Part shown: positions 31,231-42,091 of the stretch, in pieces | How positions within the stretch are numbered: the stretch's first letter is position 1 | How the letters are laid out: each line of letters begins with the position of its first letter | NCBI GenBank assembly: GCA_010093485.1 | Contig: MU001496.1 | Location: forward strand, 586,685 to 650,684 | From: Karstenula rhodostoma CBS 690.94 | Taxonomy: Eukaryota > Ascomycota > Dothideomycetes > Pleosporales > Didymosphaeriaceae | Direction: 5' to 3' | Length of the DNA: 64,000 nt | Program-made: the position numbers and the translations under genes | The notes under the pieces: generated by a model | Seen by the model: the letters and a program-made list of their open reading frames with translations, nothing else | Database searches by the model: none | Told to the model about the DNA's origin: nothing

Positions 31231-32337
31231 CTAGTAGACCTTCTTCTTCTCGTCGACGGAGAATTGACCGGGGCCCATGTTAACCAAGAGAAGAAGACCG
31301 CCGCTACAAACATTGTTAGAGTCGGGGTTTTCGAGAGACATTAGAGACTTACACAATGGAGAGGATCTGGAAGAAATCGTACTTGGCGAAGTCCTTGTGG
31401 GGGTGGTGGGGGTGGAGGGTCCAGAAGTTGTTGACCAGAAGGTTGAAGATGCTGAGAATGACGACAAGCATGATGGCGCTGAACTTGGCTTTGAAACCAA
31501 CGACGACCATAACGCAGGCAACAAATCCAAGCAAGCTAACGCAGATCCTCCAGAAGCTCCAGTCGCCGCGGAAAACGAAGCCGACGAAGAGGAAGATGAG
31601 CAGGACTCGGCCAGCAAGCTGGAAGTACATCTTGCGGTCCTTCTCGTCGAGAGTCGGGAGACCAGCCGGGGCGAACTTCTTGCGGACCCACGAGTCGGAA
31701 AGCACCATCAGGAGACCTCCCATGACGGACAAGTTGCGCAGGAAGAAGTTCAGGTCGAAGACCAGACCATATCCGAGACCCTGGAGAACCACCACGCCAA
31801 TGAGGCCAAAAACGCCGTAATCCGAGTGCTTTCGTGCGATGATCATGATGGAGCAGACGGTCATGGCGATTACGTTTACGACGAGGAACAGGTGGGTGAG
31901 GCCGCTGGGGACTGCAAAGCACGCGTTAGCTGCATTCTGGACTTGCAGAGGGGCTAACGGGCTGCGTACTGTGTCTGTAGTCGTGCAGGTACGTGAGCTG
32001 GTCGGTCCACTGGGTAATTATGCGCAGCGCATCTTCGAGGAAGGTGACGACGATCAGAAATCGTCCAATCGCGGGCAGGTACCTGTCAGTCTCGTCAGCG
32101 CTCTCTTCCCACGCAGCTGCGGCGCGCGGCACGGCTGTAGCTCCCGCGCGTGTCCGGGCGCACTCACGGCTTCACGGGCTCCGAGAGCGTGTCCAAAAAG
32201 TCCTCGATCTTGTTCGTCTGTTCGCGCAGCTGGTCGAGCGGGCTGGGGTCATTGGTGGTGCTGTCGCTGCGTCCCCCGTTGCCGAAGGGGCTCTGGTTGC
32301 CCAGGTGGTAGCCGGCGGTGCCGCGGATCTGCGCCAT
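31231..32337 (-). CDS. ERV29: Erv29/SURF4 ER cargo receptor
   Basis: The gene model is complement(join(31231..31303,31353..31911,31970..32082,32168..32337)), 304 aa, close to the yeast length. After a hydrophilic N-terminus come the family blocks EDFLDTLSEPVKPYLPAIGR and LRIITQWTDQLTYLHDYR. Several membrane helices follow, then the signature NFFLRNLSVMGGLLMVLSDS and WTLHPHHPHKDFAKYDFFQ. The C-terminus DEKKKVY carries a KKxx-type dilysine signal for retrieval to the ER. In yeast, Erv29 loads soluble cargo such as pro-alpha factor and carboxypeptidase Y into COPII vesicles. Introns are 49-85 nt. A long antisense frame over exon 3 is a codon-usage artefact. Confidence 0.92.
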
Positions 32338-33059
32338 GGTGAATGCACAAAATGAAAGGAGAGTAGAAGTTGAACAGGCGAGACGTTGTGTGGGCGGGCC
32401 GGGGTATATAGTCGGTTCTGAAGCTCCGCGTGCTGAAGGGGACACCTATGGCTTTGCCAAGACACTCGAAATCAGCCACACCTCCAGGACATGCCCTTTT
32501 GGAGCCGCTTCCTCACCTCTGTCGCACGATTGGCAAAGTGCACGCTGCGTGCTCGATCAGCTTTTGGCTTTTCCAAGGCTCGTGCTTTGGCTTTTGCAGG
32601 TTGTGTGTCCTGAAGATCCGATTTTGTTGTGTCCCAAACCACGATTCAATATGGAATTGTTGGAGACACATGTTCTTTGTCCATCTACCCACCCTTCGGC
32701 CTTCCACCTTCTCCATCCGAGTCCACCGGACTGCGCAGGAGTCCCTCTCCGCTAACCATGTTTTCCGTACCGGATCGGAGAAACAGGCTACGCGCACGTG
32801 GTGAATGCCGCCGTAGTCACAGTGCACTTGCCGGACTTTTTTGGGGGGGGCGCCAGGCGTCCGAGGCTGCTTGAGCCCCCAACGGCTGCGCCAGGATTAC
32901 ATCTCGGAGCTGGGCCGCAGGTATGCCGTTTTCTCTATAAGCCAATGATCATGTCCCACACATTCGCCCTGAGAAGCCTTGCACTATCGCGCCATATCCC
33001 CCGAAATATTCATGTACCATTCGCCGAGCCGCCTCCTGCCCAAAACCCCCAAGGCCATA
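32338..33059. other. Erv29 upstream region
   Basis: About 720 bp. It contains a T6G8 homopolymer block (32839-32852) that could be an assembly-sensitive spot. No gene was recognised. Confidence 0.4.
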
Positions 33060-34169
33060 TCACTTGACGTAGAAGATCATGATAGGGTTGGAATGCTCTT
33101 TGCCTCGGAAGACGGTAACGCCGTCTATCTTTCTGGGAAGCATCATAGTCAGTATGTCGTAGCGTCTAATGATTGCGCTTATTCGAGCATGACTTACTTG
33201 ATGCCAATGTCATTCTTCCGTTGAGTCAGTAGGTATCCCCATCGCCTACCGTTGGCAGAACCTAGGAGTGCCTGACCTTCAGCCGTTGTCAGGTCGAAGC
33301 TATCTCCTGGCCAATACGATACCGTCGTCTTGTCTTTCGCCTTCAGCGCACGCTGAATGATGCTCAGAGACTCCGCGTTCGTGACAGAGACCGAGATCAG
33401 GTACTTGAGATTCTTCACATCCGAGTTCGTCGATGTTTCTGGCTGGCTCCCACGATACCAACCACCCCAGAGCAGATCTGAAAGAGATTGGAGAGCGGGT
33501 ACTTCGCCAGGAAGAGGATCGCGCTGCTTGTTCTTCTTGATTGCGGAGCTCGGCATGAGGTTGTCCATGGCAAGGATGACACCATCTTTTGCGTTGACGC
33601 CGAACTGGCCGTACGCACCGGTATACTGACCCCGTTAGCACCATGCCGAACCATATGCTGGACGTTAATCATACCGGATGGTCCTTGTCATCGGCTTTGT
33701 ACTTCTTCTCTCCCGCAACATCCCATACAGTCCCATGCGAAAAGCGATAACACCAAATGTCCTTCCAGCCTTCGGTACCAATGTTGAGCTGCTTCGCGGC
33801 ATCCACCCATCCCTTCCCCAGTGCGAACTCGTCGAACTCGCACACGCTCTTCTGCAACTTGTTCTCCGTCCAACCCCATTTCTTGAGGTCTTCCTTGAGA
33901 TCGCCCTTCCAGCGGCTCTGCGCTGAGTCGCGCTTTGGTGAGTATCCTTGGCCGGCATCCGCGTCGCTCATTGGGAAGACCTTGACGAAGTTTCCACCGT
34001 AGCACTTCGCACGGTTCCAGACCTCGTCTGAGGCGGGCTCGTCGGCCCTTCGGGTGAGATGGAGGGGCGGGTTTGGCGGCAAGAGCTGAGAGCGAGCAAC
34101 CTGTGGAACGTAGAAGCCGCAGACGGTGGAGGCCAGAAGAGCGAGGGTGGTCGTAGTAGTGAGCTTCAT
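33060..34169 (-). CDS. Secreted protein of unknown family
   Basis: The gene model is complement(join(33060..33132,33198..33625,33675..34169)), 331 aa, with introns of 49 and 65 nt. A signal peptide covers residues 1-18 (LALLASTVCGF). The probable dibasic processing site is TRRADEP near residue 40. The mature chain has three Cys in the first third (AKCYGGNFVKV, SVCEFDEF, IWCYRFS). The second half has FGVNAKDGVILAMDNLMP, SDLLWGGWYRG and RRWGYLLTQRKNDIGIKKI. The last exon is short and easily missed, because the frame reads a stop directly after the exon 2 donor. I do not recognise the family. The even spread of Trp and charged residues suggests a folded secreted protein, possibly an effector or enzyme. 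Confidence 0.72.
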
Positions 34170-35267
34170 GGCGGCGGTCAGAGTGAAGGTGGGAGAAGGT
34201 GGGAGTGTCGAATGGCAGGCGCCGGAAACGCGAGGGAGTCGAAGTCGAGGGCCTGTTTTATAGAAACAGAGACCAAGACCGCACGAAGCACAAACGCGAC
34301 GTAAATCTGGCAACGTGGGCTGGCGTGAACGTGGCTCGAGTCGTGCGTTGCCTAGAGTTGAACGCAAAGCAGGCAGGTGCGACTGTGCTCTCTCTGATCC
34401 GCATTCATTCGCCGTGGCTGCTACACATGGCTGCTGTTACTTAGGTCAAGGCACATTTAAGCAATGCGAATCCATTCTTCTGTTCTATGCTGCCGTACCC
34501 AACGTGCGTTTCCCTCTCACACAACACCAGCACCTACAGAAAAACATAGCCGCATCTGGGGCTACCTCAAGGCCACACAGCACAAAGAGTGTTATACTGC
34601 ATAATGGTACGTCGATGTCGCACCAGTAGAACACCACACGCGACCGTTATCAGATACTCTTCAGGCCGTGAGGACATGTTCTCAATAGGGTAATAGACAG
34701 ACGCGATTACATGTAACCGCTGAAAACATGATATGGATGAGCCAGGCAATCGGGCTACTCACTAGAAAGTTCAGCCGGCAAAACAACCATCAAAATCCAG
34801 GTATATGGCGTTGATATGTCGACGAATGAATAAATTCTGAATACGTGAAACCAATATGATTGAACCTCGTACAGTAGTGAAAGTACATGGAGCACCCCAA
34901 GGCCTAGTGTCAGAGCCAATTGCTTTTGTGAACAACAAGGAAAATCGGGTTGCTCGTACCCATGCAATATATCTGCCCCATTTCCAAATTCGCTTCCATG
35001 CCTCACAACCGCTCCATACTGTTGTACACTCTGGCCGCCCCACCCAAATCCCTGGCCTGTGCCAAACCACCATCCCACTCCGAGCCTTCGAGAAAGAACA
35101 TTTGTGTACCATGCCAGTACTCCATACAAAACATCCAACTGTGACGTGATGAAACAGAGTCCACCCCCAATAGAATGTCAAGGATATTGGGCATACAGGG
35201 ACAAAGAAAATGCGATAAGAAAGGATGTAGGCCGGGTTAATTACCTCAGACATACAGCCGCTGCATT
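34170..35267. other. Intergenic, no gene seen
   Basis: This is the promoter side of the unknown secreted protein and the 3' side of the ER-type protein. Minus frames near 34755-35271 lack motifs and splice logic. No repeats were found. Confidence 0.4.
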
Positions 35268-36344
35268 TCATACAACAGGCCAGTCAGAGTCCCGAGGGTC
35301 GCTGAAGTCGGTGATGGGCTCTGAAAGGATTTCAAACCGAGAGGCGGGCTTCACCTCCTTCTTGTTCTCCTTCTTCGGGGCCGGGGCCGGAGTGGCCTTG
35401 ACAGGCGCAGAAGCCGTCTCGGAACCGATGCCCGAATCGCTGCCTTCTCCCACAGCGGCCTCAGTCTTGGTCTTCTTCTTCTTGCCCTTGGGGACCTCAG
35501 TCCAGGCGGAGTCGGCCAAAGCCGCAGCGATCTGGTCTTCCTCAGAAGGAAGGTTGTTGTACGAGGTAGAATTGGGGGTTGGTGCGGTGCCGTTCGTGGC
35601 CGAACTGGCGGAGGGTGCCTCGAGGGTATCGAGAAGCAGGCCGCCCGCAGGCTTGTTAGCGACAGGTGCCGCAGCGCCGTTCCAAGCGTTCGAAGCGGGA
35701 GGCTGGCTGGACTGGTAACGAGTCCCAGGGGCCTCTCCGCGCGCCAGACGAGCTGTTCGCAGCTGCTGTTCTTGGAGCTTCTTGCGCTCGACTTCGGCCT
35801 CGGCCTTGGCAGCCTTTTCAGCTTCCCTCTTCTTCGCGTTCTGGGCCTGCTTCTTAGTCTGCTTCTGAGTGTCCGACTTCTGCTGCTGCAGCTTGGCGGG
35901 GCGAGCGGGCTTCTCCGAGGCGCCAATCTTCAAGACTCCCGGGAGGATCTTGGCGTCCAGCATGTCAGAGACATCCTTGCCACTTGGGACGATGTTCGCA
36001 ACCTTGGCGGCGAGAGATGGTGACTGGACCGGGGAAAGGTCATCGTCGGCATCAGCGCCTGTCGTAGAGGACACGCCAGAAAGGGCGGCCTCCGCCTTGG
36101 TACCGACCTCCTGGACGGCCTTCTTGACCGACTTGCGAGGGCCCTGCTTCTTTGTGGCCTTGGTGCTCGGCTTGGTCTTCGACTCCGACTCGATCCAGGC
36201 TGTGTCAGATGATCGACTGAGTGTGCGGCCCCTCGTGCCGCTCTGTTCGGGCTTCTTGCCGATCAGCTTGTCGAAGGCACCATATTTCCAAGCGAAACCG
36301 CCGATGAGGGCCAAAAAGATGGCCCAGCTTGCGAGAGGATCCAT
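35268..36344 (-). CDS. Lys/Ala-rich membrane-anchored protein, probably ER
   Basis: This is a single exon of 358 aa starting at MDPLASW; four extra upstream codons are less likely. One N-terminal hydrophobic helix (residues about 6-24, WAIFLALIGGFAW) is followed by a basic stretch and then a long hydrophilic region. A Lys/Ala/Glu-rich probable coiled coil lies at residues 155-205 (KKREAEKAAKAEAEVERKK). A conserved-looking end follows: SAWTEVPKGKKKK and SRFEILSEPITDFSDPRDSD. The topology is an N-terminal anchor with a large cytosolic tail, reminiscent of ER proteins that hold RNA or ribosomes. No enzymatic domain is visible. Similar proteins occur widely in filamentous ascomycetes without assigned function. 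Confidence 0.7.
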   Translation of the reverse strand: MDPLASWAIFLALIGGFAWKYGAFDKLIGKKPEQSGTRGRTLSRSSDTAWIESESKTKPSTKATKKQGPRKSVKKAVQEVGTKAEAALSGVSSTTGADADDDLSPVQSPSLAAKVANIVPSGKDVSDMLDAKILPGVLKIGASEKPARPAKLQQQKSDTQKQTKKQAQNAKKREAEKAAKAEAEVERKKLQEQQLRTARLARGEAPGTRYQSSQPPASNAWNGAAAPVANKPAGGLLLDTLEAPSASSATNGTAPTPNSTSYNNLPSEEDQIAAALADSAWTEVPKGKKKKTKTEAAVGEGSDSGIGSETASAPVKATPAPAPKKENKKEVKPASRFEILSEPITDFSDPRDSDWPVV

Positions 36345-37856
36345 GTTGAATAACAAGATTCTACACTGCTAACAAGACGGAGTTGTAGGTCGGGATGCGG
36401 TGGGCGAGAAGAGTGTGCTCGGGTGACCTCAATTCGTGCTTGTCGAGGTTCGGGGTGGGATCAAGTAGACCGTGGGACCAAGTTCAGAGGAGTCTCAAGT
36501 AAGGAGAGCTCTTTGGGTTCTGCGAGCTTAGGCCCTTGGATGAGCGAATTGGGCAAACTCCTTGTCTGTTCAATTCACCACCAGTGACTTGGTCTGCCGA
36601 GGCAGCAGTTCGTGCGGTGTGGTGAAAGTGGCTCCGATGAGCGCTGCGTCGGCTCGAGGACAGGTTGCGCAAGCTGCCGATCGGAGATGCAGCTTTCCGA
36701 CGGGAGAGCACAGGCACCCAGCCGGCGAGAAAGTCCGAGAGGTTAAGAAGCACAGGGCAAAGGAGAAAGGTAGAGAAAAGGTAGAAAGGAGAAGTGAAGA
36801 TCAAAGGAGGCGTGGCCGATGGTGGAGCTTAAGGGAAGGTGCGCTCAACAGGGACGGCGCTTCCCCAATGTGTGCGTAGCGCGTAATCGGCGGAGCTGTC
36901 GCCAAGGAATCTCGAGGCTCAAGCTGCGACCGCGTGATGCTGCAACCTGACTGTGAAAGGCGCGAAGCCACGCGTTCTGGCTGCTCCGTCCTCGTCTGCA
37001 ATTTTGGTTGAATCCCTCAGCGAATCTGCACGCTCTCATCCATCGCAAGTGCCTTGCGCCGGCGCGCGGTGCCAATGGTAACCCAAACGGGGTCCGCAAA
37101 GATGCTGCCACCTTGCTGAAGCTCGTTCCCCCAGACCCTGGGCTTGTGCTTGTGCTCCCAGAACGGAGGTCCGTCCGCTTAGCTCGAACCCTCGGTTGCC
37201 AGCTGTAGCACCGGCAAGTTGATGCATCTGCAATCGATTGAATCAGATCGCGGTGCTGGATTGGCCTTGTACAGTTCTTCGCTCGTTGCGGCGAGCGCTG
37301 CTTCTTTCTCTCACAGACTCCGCCCAATCACACACGACGTGTCCCCTACCCTGTGTACTAGTACGTACACGAGGAATGCTCAAGATGACATCTCCACGGA
37401 GCACGCGTCCAAGACACTGCCTGCGGGTCTCCTGTTTGCACTCTTCCGGGACGCCAATGGCGACGCGAACCTGAGTACGGTAACACCACGACATTGAGCT
37501 TGCAACGTTTGAAGCTGAACCTGGATACATCTCGTACGACTGACCATCCTCAAGCAGCGTTCATCTTCACCATTTAACTACTAACTTCTACCTCTACGTA
37601 TATTGCATGTAGATAGCCTTGGTATCAGAGAAAAGAAAACGACCCCCAACTTTACAATCGTATAGTACTCATCGCCAACGCCAGCGTATGCCCGCTGAAT
37701 GCCAAAGGAATAATATGCCGCCCTCCCGAAAACCTACAAGAACTCGGATCCGACCCCAAGACGCCAGTCGTCATCATACCTTCCAAAAACTCCCAACCAC
37801 CAATACCATCCTCGATCGAAAACTTTGCCTGTTGGAATCTTGAAGATACGTCCTCT
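36345..37856. other. Intergenic, no gene seen
   Basis: 1.5 kb between the 3' end of the polyQ gene and the start of the ER-type protein gene. Short frames of 60-160 codons on both strands lack motifs or splice structure. No RNA gene was recognised. Confidence 0.4.
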
Positions 37857-39011
37857 TCACGTACGTCTCTCCTTCTTCACAGGCGTCTCCGTACGCCCCT
37901 CTTCAGCCTTCCTCTTCACACCACCAGAGGCCTCACTTCCAAAGCTCGAACTGCGACTCATAGGTGGCGTCGCCAACGGAGCTTGACTGGGAGCCGGATG
38001 TCCGAATACCGGACGCGCTGGCTGCGCCGTCCTTGAGTCGAGGTCCGCTTGGTTCTGCTGGTGTTGGTGCTGTTGTTTCTGTTGCTGGTGCTGCTGCTGT
38101 TGTTGTTGTTGCTGCTGCTGCTGCTGCTGCGCTTGCTGCTGCGCTTGCTGTCGTTGCTGCGCCAGTTGCATATGCCTTGCTATATCGCCCAACCCGGGTC
38201 CTACGATGTTTCGATCTCCAATAACAGTAGCGCCACAGTTGATGTTGATGTTGATCTTCGGAAGCTCTCTCCTCTCCGGCGCAGGTCGGCGTGCCACGCT
38301 AGGCGCAGGTGTATCCTCTTGCTGTCCTTGCGGCTGGCCCTGCGCATTCGTTTGTGTCTGCGGCGGTATGCCCCCATTGATCAGTATCGCAAGCAGATTC
38401 GCAACCCGCATGCTGTCCATCTGCGCGATGCTGATGATGTTCCCGTGTCCTCTGATCTGCGTAGTAGCATTGATGTTGATTTCTGGAGTTTCTCCCTCCT
38501 TCCCACCCTCGTCTTCTGCATCGTACAGTCTGTGCATCATTTCGGGAAGTGACTCTGTCGGATCTACGACAGTGTGATATGCAGGTGGTGGTGGCATATC
38601 AATCTCGCCCTCGGTTTCAGGATTGGGGGCAGAGTGAGAAGTCTGCCAGTTGGATAGAATGGTCTGCAGCTTTGCGTTTTGCAGGGCTAGATTCCGCGAC
38701 GGATCCATACCATCTATATGGATGCTGGAATCGCGTGTGGTGATCGTGGGCTTCGATTCCCGTGGTGGGCTGCCAGGCACGACGTTGTGGCGTGATGCTG
38801 GGGTGAGGAACTTCGATTGTACGACCAGACCGGGTACAGCCGCCGGGGGAAGTCTGGATGGGACGATGGGTACTTTGGGACGAGGGGTATTCTCGGCAGT
38901 ACAGTCGGTAGGTCGTATATGGGTTCTCAGTGGTGCGTTGTGCGCTCGTACGTGCAGGCTGGGGAAATTACGTTCTCCACAGATGTTCAGTACACGTACT
39001 TGCCTTACCAC
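37857..39011 (-). CDS. Polyglutamine protein with twin GxxN-type beta motifs
   Basis: A single open frame of 384 codons. The likely start is MDPSRNLALQNAKLQTIL (near 38709) or the first Met; the first 100 codons look less constrained. A PY-like PPPPAYHTV segment precedes two related blocks: EININATTQIRGHGNIISI and KINININCGATVIGDRNIVG, 70 residues apart. Each has alternating Ile/Asn strands and a G-x-x-N-I-(I/V) turn. A Gln-rich tract coded largely by CAG (38080-38160 on the plus strand as CTG/TTG) follows, with interspersed His and Ala. The C-terminus has a bipartite nuclear signal (KRKAEEGRTETPVKKERR). It is probably a nuclear, self-associating protein. The function is not known to me. Confidence 0.65.
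   Translation of the reverse strand: MVRQVRVLNICGERNFPSLHVRAHNAPLRTHIRPTDCTAENTPRPKVPIVPSRLPPAAVPGLVVQSKFLTPASRHNVVPGSPPRESKPTITTRDSSIHIDGMDPSRNLALQNAKLQTILSNWQTSHSAPNPETEGEIDMPPPPAYHTVVDPTESLPEMMHRLYDAEDEGGKEGETPEININATTQIRGHGNIISIAQMDSMRVANLLAILINGGIPPQTQTNAQGQPQGQQEDTPAPSVARRPAPERRELPKINININCGATVIGDRNIVGPGLGDIARHMQLAQQRQQAQQQAQQQQQQQQQQQQQHQQQKQQHQHQQNQADLDSRTAQPARPVFGHPAPSQAPLATPPMSRSSSFGSEASGGVKRKAEEGRTETPVKKERRT
38085..38160. repeat. CTG/CAG-rich microsatellite coding polyQ
   Basis: An impure trinucleotide run (TTG/CTG/GCT) in the polyQ gene. Length variation between strains is likely. Confidence 0.75.
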
Positions 39012-40259
39012 AAATCCTTATACAACAACTCCCGGAAGTAAAACACCTTGCAAAGCCAACAACGAACCGAAAGCAACAAAATAAATAATACATACCTCGT
39101 AGGTTCAACTTCACAGCACTTGCTGTCCTTCAAGATCGATCGTGCTCGACTCTAAAAGGTCTGTACTCAAGTTGCAAGAAGAAAAACAGAAGATACCCGC
39201 CTCAGCATATATATTCCCAGACCACAGCAGGCACCCGCGCCCCTCCTACCGACCAGTACAAATCTGCAACACAATAGCAAGCACTGCCTGCGCAACCCAC
39301 GGGCACCTCCCACAACCCTCCGACCAATGACACGGCCCGTTCTTCCTATTGTGAACCGTCTACGTACGCATGGTACAATAACAGACCATGCGCACGTGCT
39401 CACTCTTCTCGCACCCCCCTACCACGACATGTAGGCAATGCAAACGTCGCTCCGCACAGCACGCAGCAGCCACCCCGACTCACCGCCGTCACTCGTCGGT
39501 CGCATTCATTGCCGGCGGCGTCGTCAATCTGCCCGCGACATCGCCGCACGCATCGTCAACCCGCACAGCACATAGCGCCAATCACGCGCGCGCGGAGACC
39601 AGCGCGAGGTGCGCCGTCTTACGCGCTCCGAGTGTCGCACAATACCACACGCAGCATCAATAGGGCCTGAATAGCGGCGCTGCCCCACACAAAGAACAAT
39701 AGCAACGCCAGCGACGGCAGTTGCATGGCATGCAAAATTAGATAGCGCTAAGACATTAGCGTTCATCATGGTGAGTAGGTGGGAGGCGGTGTTCACGGCA
39801 CTGTTTAGGCTTGAATGACGCGTAGTGGGTGGGTGTGGTGGTGGTGTTGATCTGGCTTGTCCTACGCGGGCCCGAGTATGATGGCGATGCCGTGTTTCTG
39901 CGGTACGTGGCTTCATACGCTGCATGCATGTCTGGGTCTCTCGGGTGTGAATTAAGCTCTTGACATTGTAATCGTCATGCGCGCTGCCTACAACCGTAGT
40001 CTTGGCCCGCGACCGAGGTGCTGCTTCATCTTCATGCTCTATCGTAGTGTTCCCCCGGAACCCAACACCTGTCGAACCAGCCTGGTCCAGTGTTCGCAGG
40101 TTGAATCCCACCAGACGCCGTCGCTGATAAATGCTACAGTAAACGTACAACTCCCCAGAACATTGTGGCACTCCACGCCTGAAAGAACCAGCTCCATCGT
40201 CTTTCAGGCCGTTCCAAGGGATGATGGTGAAAAGAAAAGCACAAGGCGGCTCGCGGGTA
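39012..40259. other. Intergenic between the polyQ gene and Snf5
   Basis: A long minus-strand frame crosses this region as read-through beyond the Snf5 intron, but it has no family similarity and is not used. No other feature was found. Confidence 0.45.
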
Positions 40260-42091
40260 TTACCTTGTTGGGTACTTTGGTACAAAGTGCTTGGGCCAAT
40301 CTCCGTAGAAGAGGTTGTGTGACCACGGGGGAAGTTTTTTGTCGCGCTCGTAGAGATAACCACAGTTCGCGCAGAGGGATCGGGAACCAGCAGGTCCATC
40401 ACGGACAGCCCACACGGCATCGCCCCAAATAAGACAGTGAGCACATTTCCAGTCCCTTCGTTCGCTAGTGCACACGTTAGCATGTCAGTTACATCGATCA
40501 ATCTGAACACGTACGTTTCATTGAGGCCTCCACCCGATCCTCCGTATCCGGAGCCTACGTCTGGTGTATCCCGTCCAGTTGGACTGAGACTTCTGAAACG
40601 TCTCTTCTTCTTGCTGCGCTCGCCGCGACCCATGTTCTCTGTCTGCTCTGGGTTTGCAAAGAAATCGTTTTGTGGTGTTCCCGTCATGTTTGCCGTGGAT
40701 GAGAAGCGTGCTGTTTCTCTTCTCAACCTTCGGATTTGCCGCTCTCGGTCACCTTCGCGCTTTTCGATCTCTTCTGGAGAGAGGATCTCGACCTTCGGTT
40801 CCCACTCATCGCATAGATGCTCCGGGTCGTATCTCCAACCTGCTCCTATGACTGGGTCGACTGCATCGTTGTCGATCTCGCCGTCTCCGACCAAGCCTCC
40901 GTTCTCACAAGCGTCCTTCTTCAGACGGAGGACTGCCTCATATATAGCATGAGCCATAGCGGGAACCCATTCTCCAGCCAGCCCCAAATCTGCGCAAGTG
41001 ACCTTGGCGAACATTTCCGCAAAGCCCGGTGGGTGTAGCAGAGACCACTCGAATTTGTCGCTGTACAGCCGATTCAACAAGTTGACGTTGAGCGTCACGA
41101 TGCATCGGTATGTATCGTCAGGGTTATGCAGATCTTCTGAGGGCAAAGCCGTCGCAGATGCGCTGATCCCGTTCGGGATGGCAGCCGGTGTTGCGGTGCC
41201 GTTGGTGGGGGCATTGCCATTGACCACTGGCGTTGAAACGCCATTTGTGGTTGCCGCTGCCGGGGTTGACGTTCCGTCACGAGAAGGCAGTGTCTGAGTC
41301 AAATCGGCATGCGACGGTGCAGCTGGGGTAGTGCCTTGTACCGTGGGTGATGTCGTCGAATGGAACAGTGGGTGCAGAGCAACGCCAGCATATTCCTCCA
41401 GCTGCTGCCGTATTTGAGTGGCGATGCTGTAGATGAGTTGCGGCTTGCGGTCAACGGGCAGGTCCATCTCATCTACAAAGATCTTCGCAAATTGGTCTGG
41501 GGTCATGAGAGCCTCGTGCAGATTCCAGAGAAATGTGTCCTTGAGGCGGTAGGCCGGCGTCATGTCTGGTTGCCTATACGCAGGTAGAGTTTCGTCAATG
41601 CCGAATTCGCGCGCGTTCGAAGGTGTAGGCAAGGGTGCGTCCGGGCGGAAGGCTTGGATGTCCATGTCGATTCGAATGGGGATGAGCGTGACTGGCAGGG
41701 CCGCCTGAACCTGCACCTGCTTTTCGGTGCGCGTGTATTTGGGTCTCCCCATCCAGTCGCGCCAGATGCCCTGGACGTCGACGGGTGCGTGGATCTCCTT
41801 GCCGAGCGCTGCTATCTGCGCCGTCTTGTCCAGCGCAGACTCGTCCCGGCGCAAGCTGCGCAGCCCCGTCGCGCGTCGCGGATTGTCGCTGTCGTCCTCG
41901 AAATTGTCGTCGTAGCCATCTTCGGCGTAGCTAATGACGGCTGTTCCGCGCTTCGTCGTGCGCGGCACGGGCAGCGTGTTCGAAGCCGGGACGATGGGCG
42001 ATATGAGCGAGTTTCCGTACGCGCGCAATCGCGGCGCATAGGTGGATATGAAGGCCTGTGGCGGCGCCGTCCTTCCCGTCGACGTGAACAT
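40260..42091 (-). CDS. Snf5/Sfh1 (SMARCB1) chromatin-remodelling subunit
   Basis: The gene model is complement(join(40260..40464,40515..42091)), 593 aa, with one 50-nt intron. After a disordered N-terminus the SNF5 domain has two repeats. The first runs from LIPIRIDMDIQ to DTFLWNLHEALMTPDQF, the second from CIVTLNVNLLNRLYSDKFEW to GEWVPAMAHAIYEAVLRLK. A Thr/Ala/Pro-rich linker lies between them. The last exon adds a GATA-like finger (WKCAHCLIWGDAVW, then SLCANCGYLYERDKKLPPWS), a feature of filamentous ascomycete Snf5/Sfh1 proteins. The start at MFTSTGRTAPP removes a long spurious upstream extension. It is a core subunit of SWI/SNF or RSC nucleosome remodellers; the GATA finger favours Sfh1, but I cannot decide. 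Confidence 0.9.

Noticed and set aside
31277..31957. 226-codon plus-strand frame
   Set aside because: Antisense shadow of Erv29 exon 3, highly acidic low-complexity translation.
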